Shown here: positions 7,745 through 16,876 of the stretch, piece by piece
How positions within the stretch are numbered: position 1 is the first letter of the stretch
Layout of the letters: each line of letters starts with the position of its first letter
Source of the DNA: Streptomyces sp. PCS3-D2
GTDB lineage: Bacteria > Actinomycetota > Actinomycetes > Streptomycetales > Streptomycetaceae
Length of the DNA: 64,000 bases
Direction of reading: 5' to 3'
Assembly: GCF_000612545.2 (NCBI RefSeq)
Contig: NZ_CP097800.1
Location: 6,750,001-6,814,000, forward strand
Notes under the pieces: model-generated
What the model was told of the DNA's origin: nothing
Seen by the model: the letters and a program-made list of their open reading frames with translations, nothing else
The model's database searches: none
Made by a program: the position numbers and the translations under genes

Positions 7745-8219
7745 ATGGATCGAACGCCCCCGCACAGCGACAGGGTGTCCCTGTCCCAGGAAGAGCATGA
7801 CGCTGTGTACGCCGCGGTATCTGCTGGTGCTGGCCACTGGGCCGGCGGACAGCCATGCACGCTCAACTCACTGCTCGCGCAGTGGAGCGATGTTGTGACA
7901 GAGCTGGAAGAGGGCTATTCGTGGTGCGCGCCAGAGCTCGACAACGACATCTGGTGTCGGAGTGCGCTGGCGTGTCTGGCCCCTGTTGCCCCCACGCATC
8001 CAATTCATCCAGCAACCAGTGCTGCATGAACTCGACGAGCGATTCCGTGCGGCAACGATCCAGTGGCCCGACCGGGATGCGGAGGATGGCCAGTGGTGGA
8101 AGTGGCGCATCCCTCGACTGCTTGAGACTGAAGTTGGAGACCGGCGAGAACGAGGTTGGCCTTCGGGTTGGGCGATGATGCCGTTCCTTAAACCGGATGG
8201 AGTGCAAGTGATCGACTGA
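7745..8219 (+). pseudogene. Hypothetical gene read in two frames (frameshift near 7955-7965)
   Basis: The first frame, from the ATG at 7745 (or GTG 7775), gives SLSQEEHDAVYAAVSAGAGHW and WSDVVTELEEGYSWCAPELD up to DNDIWCR. The second frame then gives RVWPLLPPRIQFIQQPVLHE, DAEDGQWWKWRIPRLLE and GWPSGWAMMPFLKPDGVQVI, ending at 8219. Both halves look like continuous, ordinary protein sequence and each stops making sense in the other frame. One extra base around 7960 explains this. It may be a real frameshift or a sequencing error. The family is not recognised. Confidence 0.5.
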
Positions 8220-8731
8220 GGACCAAACTGAGGCTTACCCAAGGCCGCGTGAATTGCTTTTCCGCAGTTCAGGCAAGGGGTGCCGCTTCCTGCATGATTG
8301 CTGGGTAGCGTTCTGTGCGGGCTCCCTTGAGTATTCCTTTCTCGGTCCAGCGCGCGATTTATCGGTGGGCGGCAACGAGGGTGACGTAGCAGAGGAGTGC
8401 GGCGATCTCCCGTGAGTGCCGGAGCCCTGGCTTCGGACGAGCAGCACACGGTGTCTTACCGATCGGCACCGAGTTGCTGCCTGAAGCCATCGGCATCCAG
8501 CACGGGCAGTGCCTCCCGAACCGCCCGAGAAACGCTGCTCCTCGCATCGACAGAGCCACCGGCTCGCGGAATGGGGTCGCGGTCGGCGACAGCAGCCGTC
8601 ACGAGGCCGTGACCCAGGTGCCCTCGCGGGGTCACGCAGCTGGACGAGGCGGATGGCGCAGGCGTTGACCGCCTGGATCGGATGCCACCTCCCCGGTGGA
8701 TGGCATCCGACGGGCCGGGCGCCGGAACCAG
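8220..8731. other. Gap with a weak coding trace on the minus strand
   Basis: On the minus strand, bases from about 8560 down to 8269 read as protein-like sequence (PGLRHSREIAALLCYVTL, then ARWTEKGILKGARTERYP) with a single TAA at 8359-8361 in between. This may be a decayed gene end with a nonsense codon. The family is not recognised. The rest of the stretch shows nothing. Confidence 0.25.
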
Positions 8732-9451
8732 CTACACGCTCTGGGTCAGCAGACCGGCGTCGATGACCTCGGCGATATGGGTGGCGCCGCGGCTGTTCTG
8801 GTGGATGTGGTCGGTCGTGAGCACGAGACCTCGCCGCCGCGAGATCGTGTCGAGGCTGCGGCGCAGCACCGCGTGCTGGACGAGGACGCCGACGACCGCT
8901 GCGGGCGTCACCTCCCGGTACGGGATCGGCGGCGGGTCCGCTTGGCGCAGTTCCTCGATCTGACGTTCGTGGAGCGGGAGGTAGGTCACCTCGTTGGTGG
9001 CGGCGACCTCGGCGATCATCCGGCTGTACGCCCGTGATGCCTGTGCCGCTGCTCCGTCGAGTTGTTGGCCGAGTACCGGTAGCGACAGCAGACCGATCGT
9101 CGCGTCGGTCTCCGCTCTCAGCCGCGCGACGACGGCTCCCAGGCACTGTTGGAACCAGCCGGCCGACGGGCGACAGGGGAGCTGTTTGCGCTTCATGGCC
9201 TGCTCGACGGGGTAGCCGGCGAGGCTCGCTCGGGCGTCGTTGGTCCCGATCAACACAGTGATCGCATCGGGTGGGTTCGTGACGACAGTGTCCAGGCGCT
9301 GCAAGAGGTTGTAGGCGAAGTCGCCGTTGACGCCGAAACGGGCAGGGTGCACGTCACCGGGAGGGTGGCGTCGTCGGAGAAGATTTAGGTAGTCGACGCT
9401 GAACTGCGCGCGGGTGAGGCTGTCGCCGAGGCATGCGATGCGTGTCGTCAC
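8732..9451 (-). CDS. SGNH/GDSL-type hydrolase
   Basis: The 239-residue product shows the SGNH blocks in order: CLGDSLT near residue 8 with the nucleophile Ser, Gly-Asn in the FGVNGDFAYNLL region, IGTNDAR for block III, and TDHIHQNS near the end with the catalytic Asp and His. These enzymes cleave esters of lipids, sugars or small molecules. No signal peptide is present, so it is probably intracellular. GGAGGAAG lies 4 bp before the GTG start. The start overlaps the stop of the upstream cupin gene as GTGA, so the two are translationally coupled. Confidence 0.88.
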   Translation of the reverse strand: MTTRIACLGDSLTRAQFSVDYLNLLRRRHPPGDVHPARFGVNGDFAYNLLQRLDTVVTNPPDAITVLIGTNDARASLAGYPVEQAMKRKQLPCRPSAGWFQQCLGAVVARLRAETDATIGLLSLPVLGQQLDGAAAQASRAYSRMIAEVAATNEVTYLPLHERQIEELRQADPPPIPYREVTPAAVVGVLVQHAVLRRSLDTISRRRGLVLTTDHIHQNSRGATHIAEVIDAGLLTQSV

Positions 9452-9915
9452 GGCGCTTCCTCCGGGCTGGGCGCAACGTGTTCGGTCGGGCGGGTGTCGG
9501 TCCGAGGGCGGTGGTCGGTGCCGAGGCCCGCGGTGATGGACAGGATGGACGTCGGCCCCTCCATGTCGACCACGTGCCATACCCCGGCCGGGTTGATGGT
9601 GGCCTCGCCCGGCCCGAGTAGAACGCGGTCGGGCACCCCGTCCACGTCGCGGGTGACCGTCACTGATCCGCTGAGGCAGACGACCAGTTCGTCGCCTGCA
9701 GGGTGGCTCTCCCAGTGGTCGCCGAGCCCGTCGCCATCGAAGATCATCACCATCCTGCCCTCGGCGCCGTCTGCCGCGACCGCGGTGCTGTAAGCCTGGA
9801 GCACCTCCGGGTCCCAGGTGAAGCCCTCGACGGGTTTCGCTCTCGATCCCAGTCCGAGGTGCACGGGGGTGGTCCGCAGGTCCATGGCATTGCGTTCGTG
9901 GTTGACGAGTCTCAT
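9448..9915 (-). CDS. Cupin-domain protein
   Basis: The 155-residue product carries both cupin motifs. Motif 1 is GDHWESHPAGDELVVCLSG and motif 2 is GEATINPAGVWHVVD, with His residues placed for metal binding. Single-domain cupins are sugar epimerases, dioxygenases or simple ligand binders; the substrate cannot be read from sequence. The stop overlaps the start of the SGNH hydrolase by 4 bp, so the two products probably work together. The start at 9915 is uncertain because no good ribosome binding site precedes it; the ATG at 9885 is an alternative. Confidence 0.82.
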   Translation of the reverse strand: MRLVNHERNAMDLRTTPVHLGLGSRAKPVEGFTWDPEVLQAYSTAVAADGAEGRMVMIFDGDGLGDHWESHPAGDELVVCLSGSVTVTRDVDGVPDRVLLGPGEATINPAGVWHVVDMEGPTSILSITAGLGTDHRPRTDTRPTEHVAPSPEEAP

Positions 9916-9997
9916 GCCGACGATCGTCCACGCCGGCGATCGGGCGGTCTTGAAGAAAAGGGAAGAGAAGCCGACGCGACGGGCAGACGGTTGGCGG

Positions 9998-10840
9998 CTA
10001 CCCGGCTCCGAGGAGGACTTCGCCGCGACGCCAGGCCGTCGGCGATCGGCCCGTGAACTCGCGCCATTCCCGTATGAGATGGGCCTGGTCGGCGTAGCCG
10101 GAGACGGTTGCCACAGCGCCCCAGGGGAGCGGGTCCTGCGCCGTCGCCAGTTCGTGCGCGTGGTCGAAGCGCAAGACTCGGGCGAAGGTCTTCGGCGACA
10201 GGCCCACCTCGCCGCGAAACCGCTCGGTGAGGTACCGACGGCTCCAGCCGAGTTCCGCGGCGACCGCACCGACCTGGACGCAACCCCGCGCGGCGACGAG
10301 GAGGCGCCATGCCTCGGCTACCTCGGGGCGCGTCCAGCGCACCTGGTCGCCGCAGGCGCCACGGCCGACGGCTCGGAGGAGCAATTCGTCCAGTACGGTG
10401 AACCGCGCCGCCCATGTTGTCGCCGATCGGAGCCGGTCGACCAGCTCGACGGCAAGCGCTCCGAGAAGCTCGTCAAGTGGGAACAGTCGGTGGGCCAGTT
10501 CGGCGGCGGGCACGCCGTAGATGGCTCGGGCCCCGAGCGGTGTCAGCGATACCTGAACACCTTGTTGGCGTCCGTCGTGGTGAATCGCGACGGACCGGCA
10601 CATCAGACCGCCGGCCACGCTGGCGAATCGGGTGACCGGTGACCCGTCGTCAACGCCCGCCGCCACCTCCAAAGGATCTGACAGGCTGATCACCGTAGTG
10701 AGCGCGCGGCTCGGCGGGCCGCAGTGCACCCCCGCCGGGAGCCCGCGGAGGTCGAAGCCGACATACCAGTCGACGTACTCCCGCAAGACGGGCGCCGGAC
10801 GTGCGCCGATCCCGGTGGCCGTATGGTCCTCCATTCTCAT
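9998..10840 (-). CDS. AraC-family transcriptional regulator
   Basis: The product is about 280 residues. The C-terminal third has the double HTH of AraC proteins: VGAVAAELGWSRRYLTERFR for the first, and SGYADQAHLIREWREFTG for the second with the usual PxxWRR end. The N-terminal two thirds, with LREYVDWYVGFDLRG and PLGARAIYGVPAAEL, match the DUF6597-type sensor half of such regulators. It lies upstream of, and in the same direction as, the cupin/hydrolase pair (82 bp gap), so it is a likely local regulator. The start at 10840 is chosen for fit; an ATG 6 bp downstream is possible. Confidence 0.87.
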   Translation of the reverse strand: MRMEDHTATGIGARPAPVLREYVDWYVGFDLRGLPAGVHCGPPSRALTTVISLSDPLEVAAGVDDGSPVTRFASVAGGLMCRSVAIHHDGRQQGVQVSLTPLGARAIYGVPAAELAHRLFPLDELLGALAVELVDRLRSATTWAARFTVLDELLLRAVGRGACGDQVRWTRPEVAEAWRLLVAARGCVQVGAVAAELGWSRRYLTERFRGEVGLSPKTFARVLRFDHAHELATAQDPLPWGAVATVSGYADQAHLIREWREFTGRSPTAWRRGEVLLGAG

Positions 10841-11286
10841 CAGTGTACGAGCCGCCCAGCCCAGGAAGAGCACAGTCGAAGGACTGATCACCGCCGTTCG
10901 CGGCTGGTGACGTGGTTCTCGCCGGCACCCGTCATGCCGTCGTCGGGTGGGCCCCTCCGGCCCGGTGGCTTCGGAGCCGGTCCCGCTGTGCGGCCTGGCT
11001 GTCGGCCGCACAGCGACACTCGGTCAGGTCGGTCGGCGGAACGAGCCGCGGCTCCGGCCCGGCTCGGGGCGTCCTCCGGCTCCGGCGGTGCGGCGCCCTG
11101 GAGTCGGGCGGCTTCGGCGACGTCCTTGGCCTGGCACGGGCCGCACCCCGACTTGTCCCCGGCCCGTACGGCGGTCCGGTGCACGGTGATCTTCCCGTGG
11201 GAGGCTGCGGGCCAGACGTTCCAGCCGACCAGGTCGAGCGAGCGGTGGAGCGCGGACGTACGCCACGACGTCGGAGCAGGCCCAGC
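10841..11286. other. Gap, probably the lost 5' end of the LuxR-type gene
   Basis: No intact gene was found on either strand. The P-loop half of the adjoining LuxR-type regulator would be expected here but no Walker A motif could be read in any frame. Confidence 0.35.
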
Positions 11287-13244
11287 ATGCTGGCGTTCGT
11301 CGCGAGGCGCCTGGAGGGCGAGCCGATGGCCCTGCTGCTCGCGGCACGGGAGGAGTCGGTACCAGCGCGTTTCGACCGCGACTTCCCCCATCTGGCGACC
11401 CGCCCCCTCGACGGGGCGGAGGCCGGCCTCGTGCTGGACGAGCAGCCGAACCCGCCGCGCGGCAAGGTCCGGGCCCAGATCATCGAACAGGCCGCCGGGA
11501 ACCCGCTCGCCCTCATCGAACTCGCGCGGGCGTTCGCCAAGGGACCGGGCCTCCAGCGGCCCGGCGCGATCGAATCCCTCCCCCTCACCACCAGGCCGGC
11601 TCTCCGACGTGCTGCGCGCCGTCACGGGCCTGGACGACCCCGAAGTCTGGCGGCCGGCCGAGGAGGCCGCGCTCGTACGGGTCGAGAAGGGTGACGTCCG
11701 GCTGCGCCACCCGCTCATCCGCTTCGCGATCCACCAGGCCGCCTCCTTCGCCGACCGCCGTGAGGCCCACCTGGCACTCGCCGCCGCCGTCTCCGCCATG
11801 TACGCCGGGTACCCGCAGTGGGTGGGCGAGATCGCGGCCCGCGTGGGCACCCTGACGAACGACCCCGAACCCCTCGCCCAGGCATCCCTGTGCGGAGGCT
11901 GGTCGCTGTCCGTCACACTCCGCCATCAGGACGCCCTCGGATTCCTGCTGCCCGTGGCAGAATCCATGGCCACAAACTGCACCCGGGCTGGCGCTGGACG
12001 CGCTGGGAACGGCGGCCACCCCCGCCTACAACTCCGGCGACCCCCTCTACCGCACCGAACTCCAGCGCACCGGTGATCTGGTCCCGCTGCAGGCGGACCG
12101 GATCGACCGGCTGTGGGTTGAGGCGGTCGCCGCCGCCTTCAGGGACCGGGAGAAGGCGCTGCGACGCCTGCACGACGTGGTGGGCATCTCATGGGAAGGC
12201 CTGCCCGCGGATCCCACCACGCTCGGCGAACTCATCGTGCTCGGCGCCGTTGCGTGGATCCTTGACGAGACCGACCTGTCCATACGGCTCCTCGGCCGGG
12301 CCATGGACCACTTCCGCCCGGCCGCCACGGCCGGCACCAACTGCACGGTCACCCAGGCACTCGCCCTCGCCCAATTCGACAGCGGCGCATGGACGGCCGC
12401 TGGAGCCGCGGCCGAGGAGGCATTCTCCCTGGCCGCGGAAGCCGGCGCGGAGAACGTCGCTGTGGGCACCGATCCTCCAGGCCACGCTGCGTGCCATCCG
12501 AGGCGACCAGACCGGCGCGCGGGAGCGGGCCGCTGAGGCCGTACGCGGCATCGAACTGCGCACGTCCCGAGGTCTGTACGTCCGTCACTGCCAGGCCCTC
12601 GGCATGGCGGCGCTCGCGGAAGGCGACCACCAGGCGGCGTACGAGCACCTCCGTCGCGTCTTCACCCAGGATTCCCCTCCCATCCCCGTGCACCAACACG
12701 CCTCCCTACCACCTCGCCGACCTCACCGCGGCCGCCGTGCGCGTCGGCCAGGCGGATGACGCCCGTGCTGTGCTCCGAGCGGCTGAGGGCATCCTGGAAT
12801 CGCCCCGCTCCAGCCGACTGAGCGCGATCGTGCACCGCGCCACGACTCTGCTGAGCCCGCCCGACGACGCCGGGCGGCACTTCCTTGTGGCACTCGCCGA
12901 CCCCGAGGGCGCGCTGGCCTTTCGAACGTGCCATCACGCAGCTGGACTTCGTAGAATGGCTACGTCGCCGCCGACGGGCCGCGGAGGCGCGTCCCCTGCT
13001 CGCTGCCGCTCTGGAAGTCTTCGAGCTGCTCGACGCCCGCCCGTGGATCGAGCGCGCCACCGCCGAACTCCGCGCAGCGGGTGTCACCGTGGCGGACTCC
13101 ACCGCCCCGGAGGGAGTGATGAACCGGGACATCGGCGCCCGGCTCTACCTATCCCCTCGCGCCATCGGCTTCCACCTGCACAAGATCTTCCCGAGGCTCG
13201 GCATCACAGGGCGCGCCCAGTTGCGGGACGCCCTCGGCCGCTGA
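11287..13244 (+). pseudogene. Decayed large LuxR-type (LAL/MalT-like) regulator read in six pieces
   Basis: Coding-like segments run in order through different frames: 11287-~11600 (LAFVARRLEGEPMALLLAAR), ~11600-11980 (LRAVTGLDDPEVW, HPLIRFAIHQAASF), ~11985-12470 (WVEAVAAAFRDREKALRRLH), ~12470-12690 (RAIRGDQTGARERAAEAVRG), ~12690-12920 (LADLTAAAVRVGQADDAR) and ~12920-13244 (ending IGARLYLSPRAIGFHLHKIF). Together they match the ATPase, TPR-like and HTH regions of large LuxR regulators. Five frameshifts, a missing P-loop and loss of the first HTH helix just before 13120 show it is dead. Confidence 0.85.
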
Positions 13245-13293
13245 AGCGCCTGAGGTGAGCACGGCCGCGGCAGAACCCCGACGCCGAAGACGC

Positions 13294-13422
13294 TCAGAAG
13301 AACCCGAGCTTCTTCGGCGAGTAGCTGACCAGCAGGTTCTTGGTCCACTGGTAGTGCTCCAACACCATCTTGTGGGTCTCTCGGCCGATGCCTGACTGCT
13401 TCGTTCCGCCGAAAGCGGCGTG
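13294..13422 (-). pseudogene. C-terminal fragment of an aldehyde dehydrogenase
   Basis: The last ~42 codons read [20 protein letters not shown] and [20 protein letters not shown]. This differs by one residue from the end of the intact aldehyde dehydrogenase at 20895-22418, which lies in the same orientation. The similarity stops at about 13422, where unrelated sequence with a hairpin begins. The fragment lacks the catalytic Cys and Glu. Confidence 0.85.
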
Positions 13423-13423
13423 T

Positions 13424-13445
13424 ACGGAGTTTGATGAAACTCCGT
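13424..13445. repeat. Perfect 9-bp inverted repeat at the aldehyde dehydrogenase breakpoint
   Basis: ACGGAGTTT (13424-13432) and AAACTCCGT (13437-13445) flank GATG. The repeat begins 1-2 bp from where similarity to the intact gene ends, so it may mark a rearrangement junction or an old element end. Confidence 0.5.
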
Positions 13446-13470
13446 GAAAGCGGAGGGCGGCTGACCAGGC

Positions 13471-13581
13471 ATGATGACGGATACGGAGTGGCTTCGGTAC
13501 TGGCTGCAACGGTCTCCGGGCCTTTCGGTGGAGACGCTGGAGCGGCCTATGGAGCACCTGACTGAGGGGGAGGACGACTGA
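13471..13581 (+). CDS. Possible 36-residue small protein
   Basis: Two ATG codons at 13471 and 13474 open a short frame: [18 protein letters not shown], then [18 protein letters not shown]. It is acidic and helical in appearance. GGAGGG lies 13 bp upstream, which is rather far. It may be a small gene or the N-terminal scrap of a longer one. No family is recognised. Confidence 0.25.
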   Translation: MMTDTEWLRYWLQRSPGLSVETLERPMEHLTEGEDD

Positions 13582-13584
13582 CTG

Positions 13585-14460
13585 CCGGGTCTGCGCCGAG
13601 ATGGTCGATCATGGCTTCGACGATGCACCCTTCCTGCTCGACTGGGTAGCCGCGGGTCGGGCAGCCGTTGGCGAGCGGCATGGCCGGACTCGCCGGCATG
13701 GTGCGGAGATCCGCCCAAACCGGGCTGTCGGGGGCCGGCGTACCGGGTGGGGTGGTCAGGGAGGTGAGGGTGGCGTCGACGAGGCGGCCGACCAGGGCGG
13801 GGCCGGTGGCTTCCTGTCGGGAGGTACCGGTGGTGTAGCGGTTCGGGTGCTGGGCGACGGTGTCGGTGTGCCGTGGTGTTCGCCGGGGTGCTGCATGCGG
13901 GCGGCGAGCAGCGGCCACGGGCGTGGGCCGATCAGGAGTCCGGCTTCGCGCTCCGGCAGCACCTGTTTGATCATCGCGACCGTCTTGGAGTTGACGGCCG
14001 GTTGCACCCTGAGCTGTTTCGGTGCGCGGGGCCGGTTGCCGAGGTCGAGGTCGCGGGTAACGGTCAGGCCCTCGGTCAGCGGGCCCCATGCCCGCTTCGC
14101 ATCCGAACTCGCGGGCACGGGCGCGGGGGCGGGTGCCGGAGCGGGGACCGGGCGGGCGAGGCCCACGGGGCGCCGTCCGCGCCCAGGCGTTCGGCCGGCA
14201 CGTCCCTCGCGGCGCCGACTGCGGCCCCGGGAGCAGAAGCGGGCGCTGCGGGGGCGGGGATCGGTCGGGTGGGTGGTGCCCACGGGGCGTCGGCCGGCAC
14301 CCGGGCGCCGGCTGCGGGAGCGGGGGCCGAAGCGGCGGCCGCGAAGCTGTCACCCCACCTGACGCCTGGGATGGGAGCCGTTCCGCGAGCGGCCTCGGCC
14401 TGCGCGAGCTACCGCCGTACCGTCCGCTCCGCCTGACCGGGGTGCATCGTCCGGCCCCGG
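13585..14460 (-). pseudogene. Decayed protein, possibly a mobilisation/relaxase C-terminal region
   Basis: On the minus strand, protein-like segments appear in successive frames. QAERTVRR ends at a TAG near 14410 and is followed in frame by LAQAEAARGTAPIPGVRWGD. An Ala/Pro-rich linker follows, then KRAWGPLTEGLTVTRDLDLG, AVNSKTVAMIKQVLPEREAG and PWPLLAARMQ. A last frame gives RLVDATLTSLTTPPGTPAP and ends near 13585. At least one nonsense codon and two frameshifts are needed. The helical DPAWPALA-like segment recalls the tail of actinobacterial relaxases, but this link is weak. Confidence 0.4.
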
Positions 14461-14598
14461 CGGACCGGATCTGGCGGGAGTCGCCCGACCCAGGCAACCG
14501 GAATGTTTGAATCCGCATCTTGTTGGTGGTCCGGGCTGCCGGACGTCCGCGGCATGGTGCTGCGGCGAACCGAGACAGAAGTGAACGAGGGGGCTGGT

Positions 14599-15255
14599 GT
14601 GATCCGGGTACTGGTGGTGGACGACGAGGCGCTGGTGCGTTCGGGGCTGAGCATGATCCTGAACGCTGCCGACGGCATCGAGGCGGTCGGGGCGACCGAC
14701 GGCCAGGGTGCCCTCCAGGCCGTGGCCGATCGTGCCCCAGACCTTGTCCTGCTCGACGTCCGGATGCCCGGTGTCGACGGACTGACGGTGCTGCGGTCCC
14801 TGATGGCGCGGCCGTCTCCGCCCGTGGTCGCGATGCTCACGACGTTCGAGGCGGACGAGTACGTCGCCGCCGCACTGCGCGCCGGCGCCCGCGGCTACCT
14901 GGTCAAGGACACCGACCCCGAGGTCCTGCCGGCTCTGGTGCGGCGCCTGGTGGCGGGCGGTGTCGTGCTCGCGCCCCGTGTCGCCTCGCACGTCGTGGCC
15001 GGCTACCTGCGTCACCAGGCGGGCCTCGGCGTCGCGGCGCAGACCCTGGAGCGGCTGAGCAGCCGTGAGCGGGAGGTCCTTGTCCTGCTCGCCGAGGGCC
15101 TGTCCAACGCCGACATAGGGCGCCGGCTGCACCTGAGCCTGGGAACCGTCAAGGAGCACGTGGGGGCGCTGCTGGCCAAGCTCGGCGTTCACAACCGTGT
15201 CCAGGCCGCGCTGTGGGCGCAGCGTGCCGGGCTGCTCGACAGGGTCGGCGTATGA
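14599..15255 (+). CDS. NarL/LuxR-type response regulator
   Basis: The 218-residue product has an N-terminal receiver with the acidic pair D8-D9, the phospho-acceptor Asp in LLDVRMPG (D53), a Thr in MLTTFE and the conserved Lys in YLVKDT. The C-terminal LuxR-type HTH reads LSSREREVLVLLAEGLSNAD and continues through LSLGTVKEHV. The GTG start at 14599 follows GAGGGGG at about 6 bp; a GTG at 14581 is a weaker option. The stop overlaps the start of the histidine kinase gene, so the pair is co-translated. Confidence 0.93.
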   Translation: MIRVLVVDDEALVRSGLSMILNAADGIEAVGATDGQGALQAVADRAPDLVLLDVRMPGVDGLTVLRSLMARPSPPVVAMLTTFEADEYVAAALRAGARGYLVKDTDPEVLPALVRRLVAGGVVLAPRVASHVVAGYLRHQAGLGVAAQTLERLSSREREVLVLLAEGLSNADIGRRLHLSLGTVKEHVGALLAKLGVHNRVQAALWAQRAGLLDRVGV

Positions 15256-16475
15256 GTGCGGGTGCGGCCGAGGCCTTGGGCAGCGGTGATCTCAAGGGGG
15301 CCGGGATGGGAGTGGGGCGGGCGGTGCGGCGGGCTTTGACTCCGAGAGCCGTCGACTGGCTGCTGACGCTGTCGGCTCTGGTCGATGTCTGCGGGTATCT
15401 GGCGGAGCTGCCGCGCATCGCTGCGGTTCCCCCGGTGGCAGGTGCCTTTCTGCTGCTGGCCCGGCGCCGGCTGCCGCTGGCGGTCTTCGCCGTCGCACTC
15501 GTACTCGTGGTGTACGGGCAGTGCGGCATGATGGCGCTGGGTGCCTTGTTCACGCTGGCCGAGCAGAACCGTGACCGTCGTCTCCTCGCCGCCGGGGCGG
15601 TGGCCTTCGCTGCTTGCACGATCATGCCCCAGGCTTTCTTCGGCGCCGCGAGACCGTTGTGGTGGGACACGGCGACGGCGGCCTCGATGGCCGGCTGCTG
15701 CCTGGCCCTCTCCTCCGCGGCGGTGTTCCTGGGCCGGCTGATCGTCGCGCGCCGCGAGCTCGCGGACCGGATCCGCGACCTGCGCCGAGCCCAGGAACAC
15801 GAGCGGGAACTCCATGCCGAGACGGTGCTGGCCCGCGAACGGGCGCACCTCGCCCGCGAGATGCACGACGTGGTCTCTCACCAGGTCAGCCTGATCGCCG
15901 TCCGCGCCGGTGCCCTCCAGGTCACCGCCGACAGCCCCGACACCAGGCAGGCCGCGCGCGTCATCCGGGGGCTGAGCGCGGCAACCCTGGACGAGCTGCG
16001 CCACATGGTGTCCGTGCTCCGGGCTTCCGAGGCCCCTGTCGGCGGGCTGACGCCGCAGCCGACCCTGGAGCGGCTGCACGAACTGCTCGCGGTCGACGAC
16101 CTGGACGTGAGCCTGGCCGGTGAGATCCCCGGCGGTGTCGACGGTGCCGTGCAGCGGGCCGTACACCGCACCGTGCAGGAAGCACTGACCAACGTCCGCA
16201 AACACGCAGCCGGGGCCGCTGTCGTGGTCGGGATCCGCGAGGAGGGCGGCTGGGTGGAGGTCACCGTGACCAATACCGCGCCCTCCGCACCCGCACTGCT
16301 GCTGCCCGGCTCCCGGCAGGGTCTGACCGGGTTGCGTGAGCGCGCAGAGCTCCTCGGCGGCCGGCTCACCCACGGCCCCACCCCCGGAGGCGGCTACCGC
16401 CTCCACGCCCGCTTCCCGTCCGACGGACCCCAGCGGAACCGGGTGACGGACGCCCTCGACACCCCTCGGCGGTGA
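15252..16475 (+). CDS. Two-component sensor histidine kinase (HisKA_3 type)
   Basis: The 407-residue product has about four to five hydrophobic segments between residues 34 and 165. A coiled linker follows (ELADRIRDLRRAQEHEREL), then the dimerisation and phospho-acceptor box REMHDVVSHQVSLIAVRAG with H205. The ATPase domain closes the protein, with the N box in EALTNVRKHA and the G box in GLTGLRERAELLGG. This is the usual partner of NarL-type regulators. The ATG overlaps the response regulator stop by 4 bp. The secreted protein and small membrane protein downstream are possible targets. Confidence 0.93.
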   Translation: MSAGAAEALGSGDLKGAGMGVGRAVRRALTPRAVDWLLTLSALVDVCGYLAELPRIAAVPPVAGAFLLLARRRLPLAVFAVALVLVVYGQCGMMALGALFTLAEQNRDRRLLAAGAVAFAACTIMPQAFFGAARPLWWDTATAASMAGCCLALSSAAVFLGRLIVARRELADRIRDLRRAQEHERELHAETVLARERAHLAREMHDVVSHQVSLIAVRAGALQVTADSPDTRQAARVIRGLSAATLDELRHMVSVLRASEAPVGGLTPQPTLERLHELLAVDDLDVSLAGEIPGGVDGAVQRAVHRTVQEALTNVRKHAAGAAVVVGIREEGGWVEVTVTNTAPSAPALLLPGSRQGLTGLRERAELLGGRLTHGPTPGGGYRLHARFPSDGPQRNRVTDALDTPRR

Positions 16476-16876
16476 GCGGCCCGTCTGCCGACAGGCTCGG
16501 TATGGCCCCGGCCCGCGTGGCGCGCAGCGGACTCAGCCGCTCCTGTGGGGCCAGGAAGCGGCAGGAGGTCTTCTCGGGGACCGGCCTTGACTGTGCGGCA
16601 GACCGGCCAGGCAGTGGCCGTCCCATCCGGTCGTGGCCCGTCGCAGGTCATCCGGTCGAGTCCCGTACACCGCCTGCGTTCACCCGCAGCCGGACCAGCG
16701 CACGCGCCTGTGGGCCGGTCGCCTACCAGCCGGACGGACAGGGCGCGGCAGCCGGTCGGAGGGTGGTCGCGCGGCCGTGGGCGGCGCAGAGTTCTCGGCA
16801 GCGGTTGACACCGCGATCACCAGGAGCGGTAAGACGCGGCCCCGCGGGGGCTGCTGCCGTTCCCCAGCACGTGTAC
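16476..16876. other. Gap without a recognised gene
   Basis: The frame of the downstream gene is open through this stretch, but the translation is Arg/Gly/Ser-rich and lacks coding character. The promoter of the secreted protein is presumably here. No clear -35/-10 pair was identified. Confidence 0.4.

Noticed and set aside
8235-9146. Minus-strand Arg-rich frame of 303 codons beside the SGNH hydrolase
   Set aside because: It overlaps the hydrolase gene in another frame on the same strand and shows no domain.
13601-14362. Plus-strand Gly/Arg-rich frame of 253 codons
   Set aside because: Its low-complexity translation arises from the Ala/Pro linker coded on the opposite strand.
16472-16876. 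N-terminal extension of the secreted protein starting at 16472
   Set aside because: It would bury the signal peptide ~135 residues inside the protein, and its composition is non-coding.
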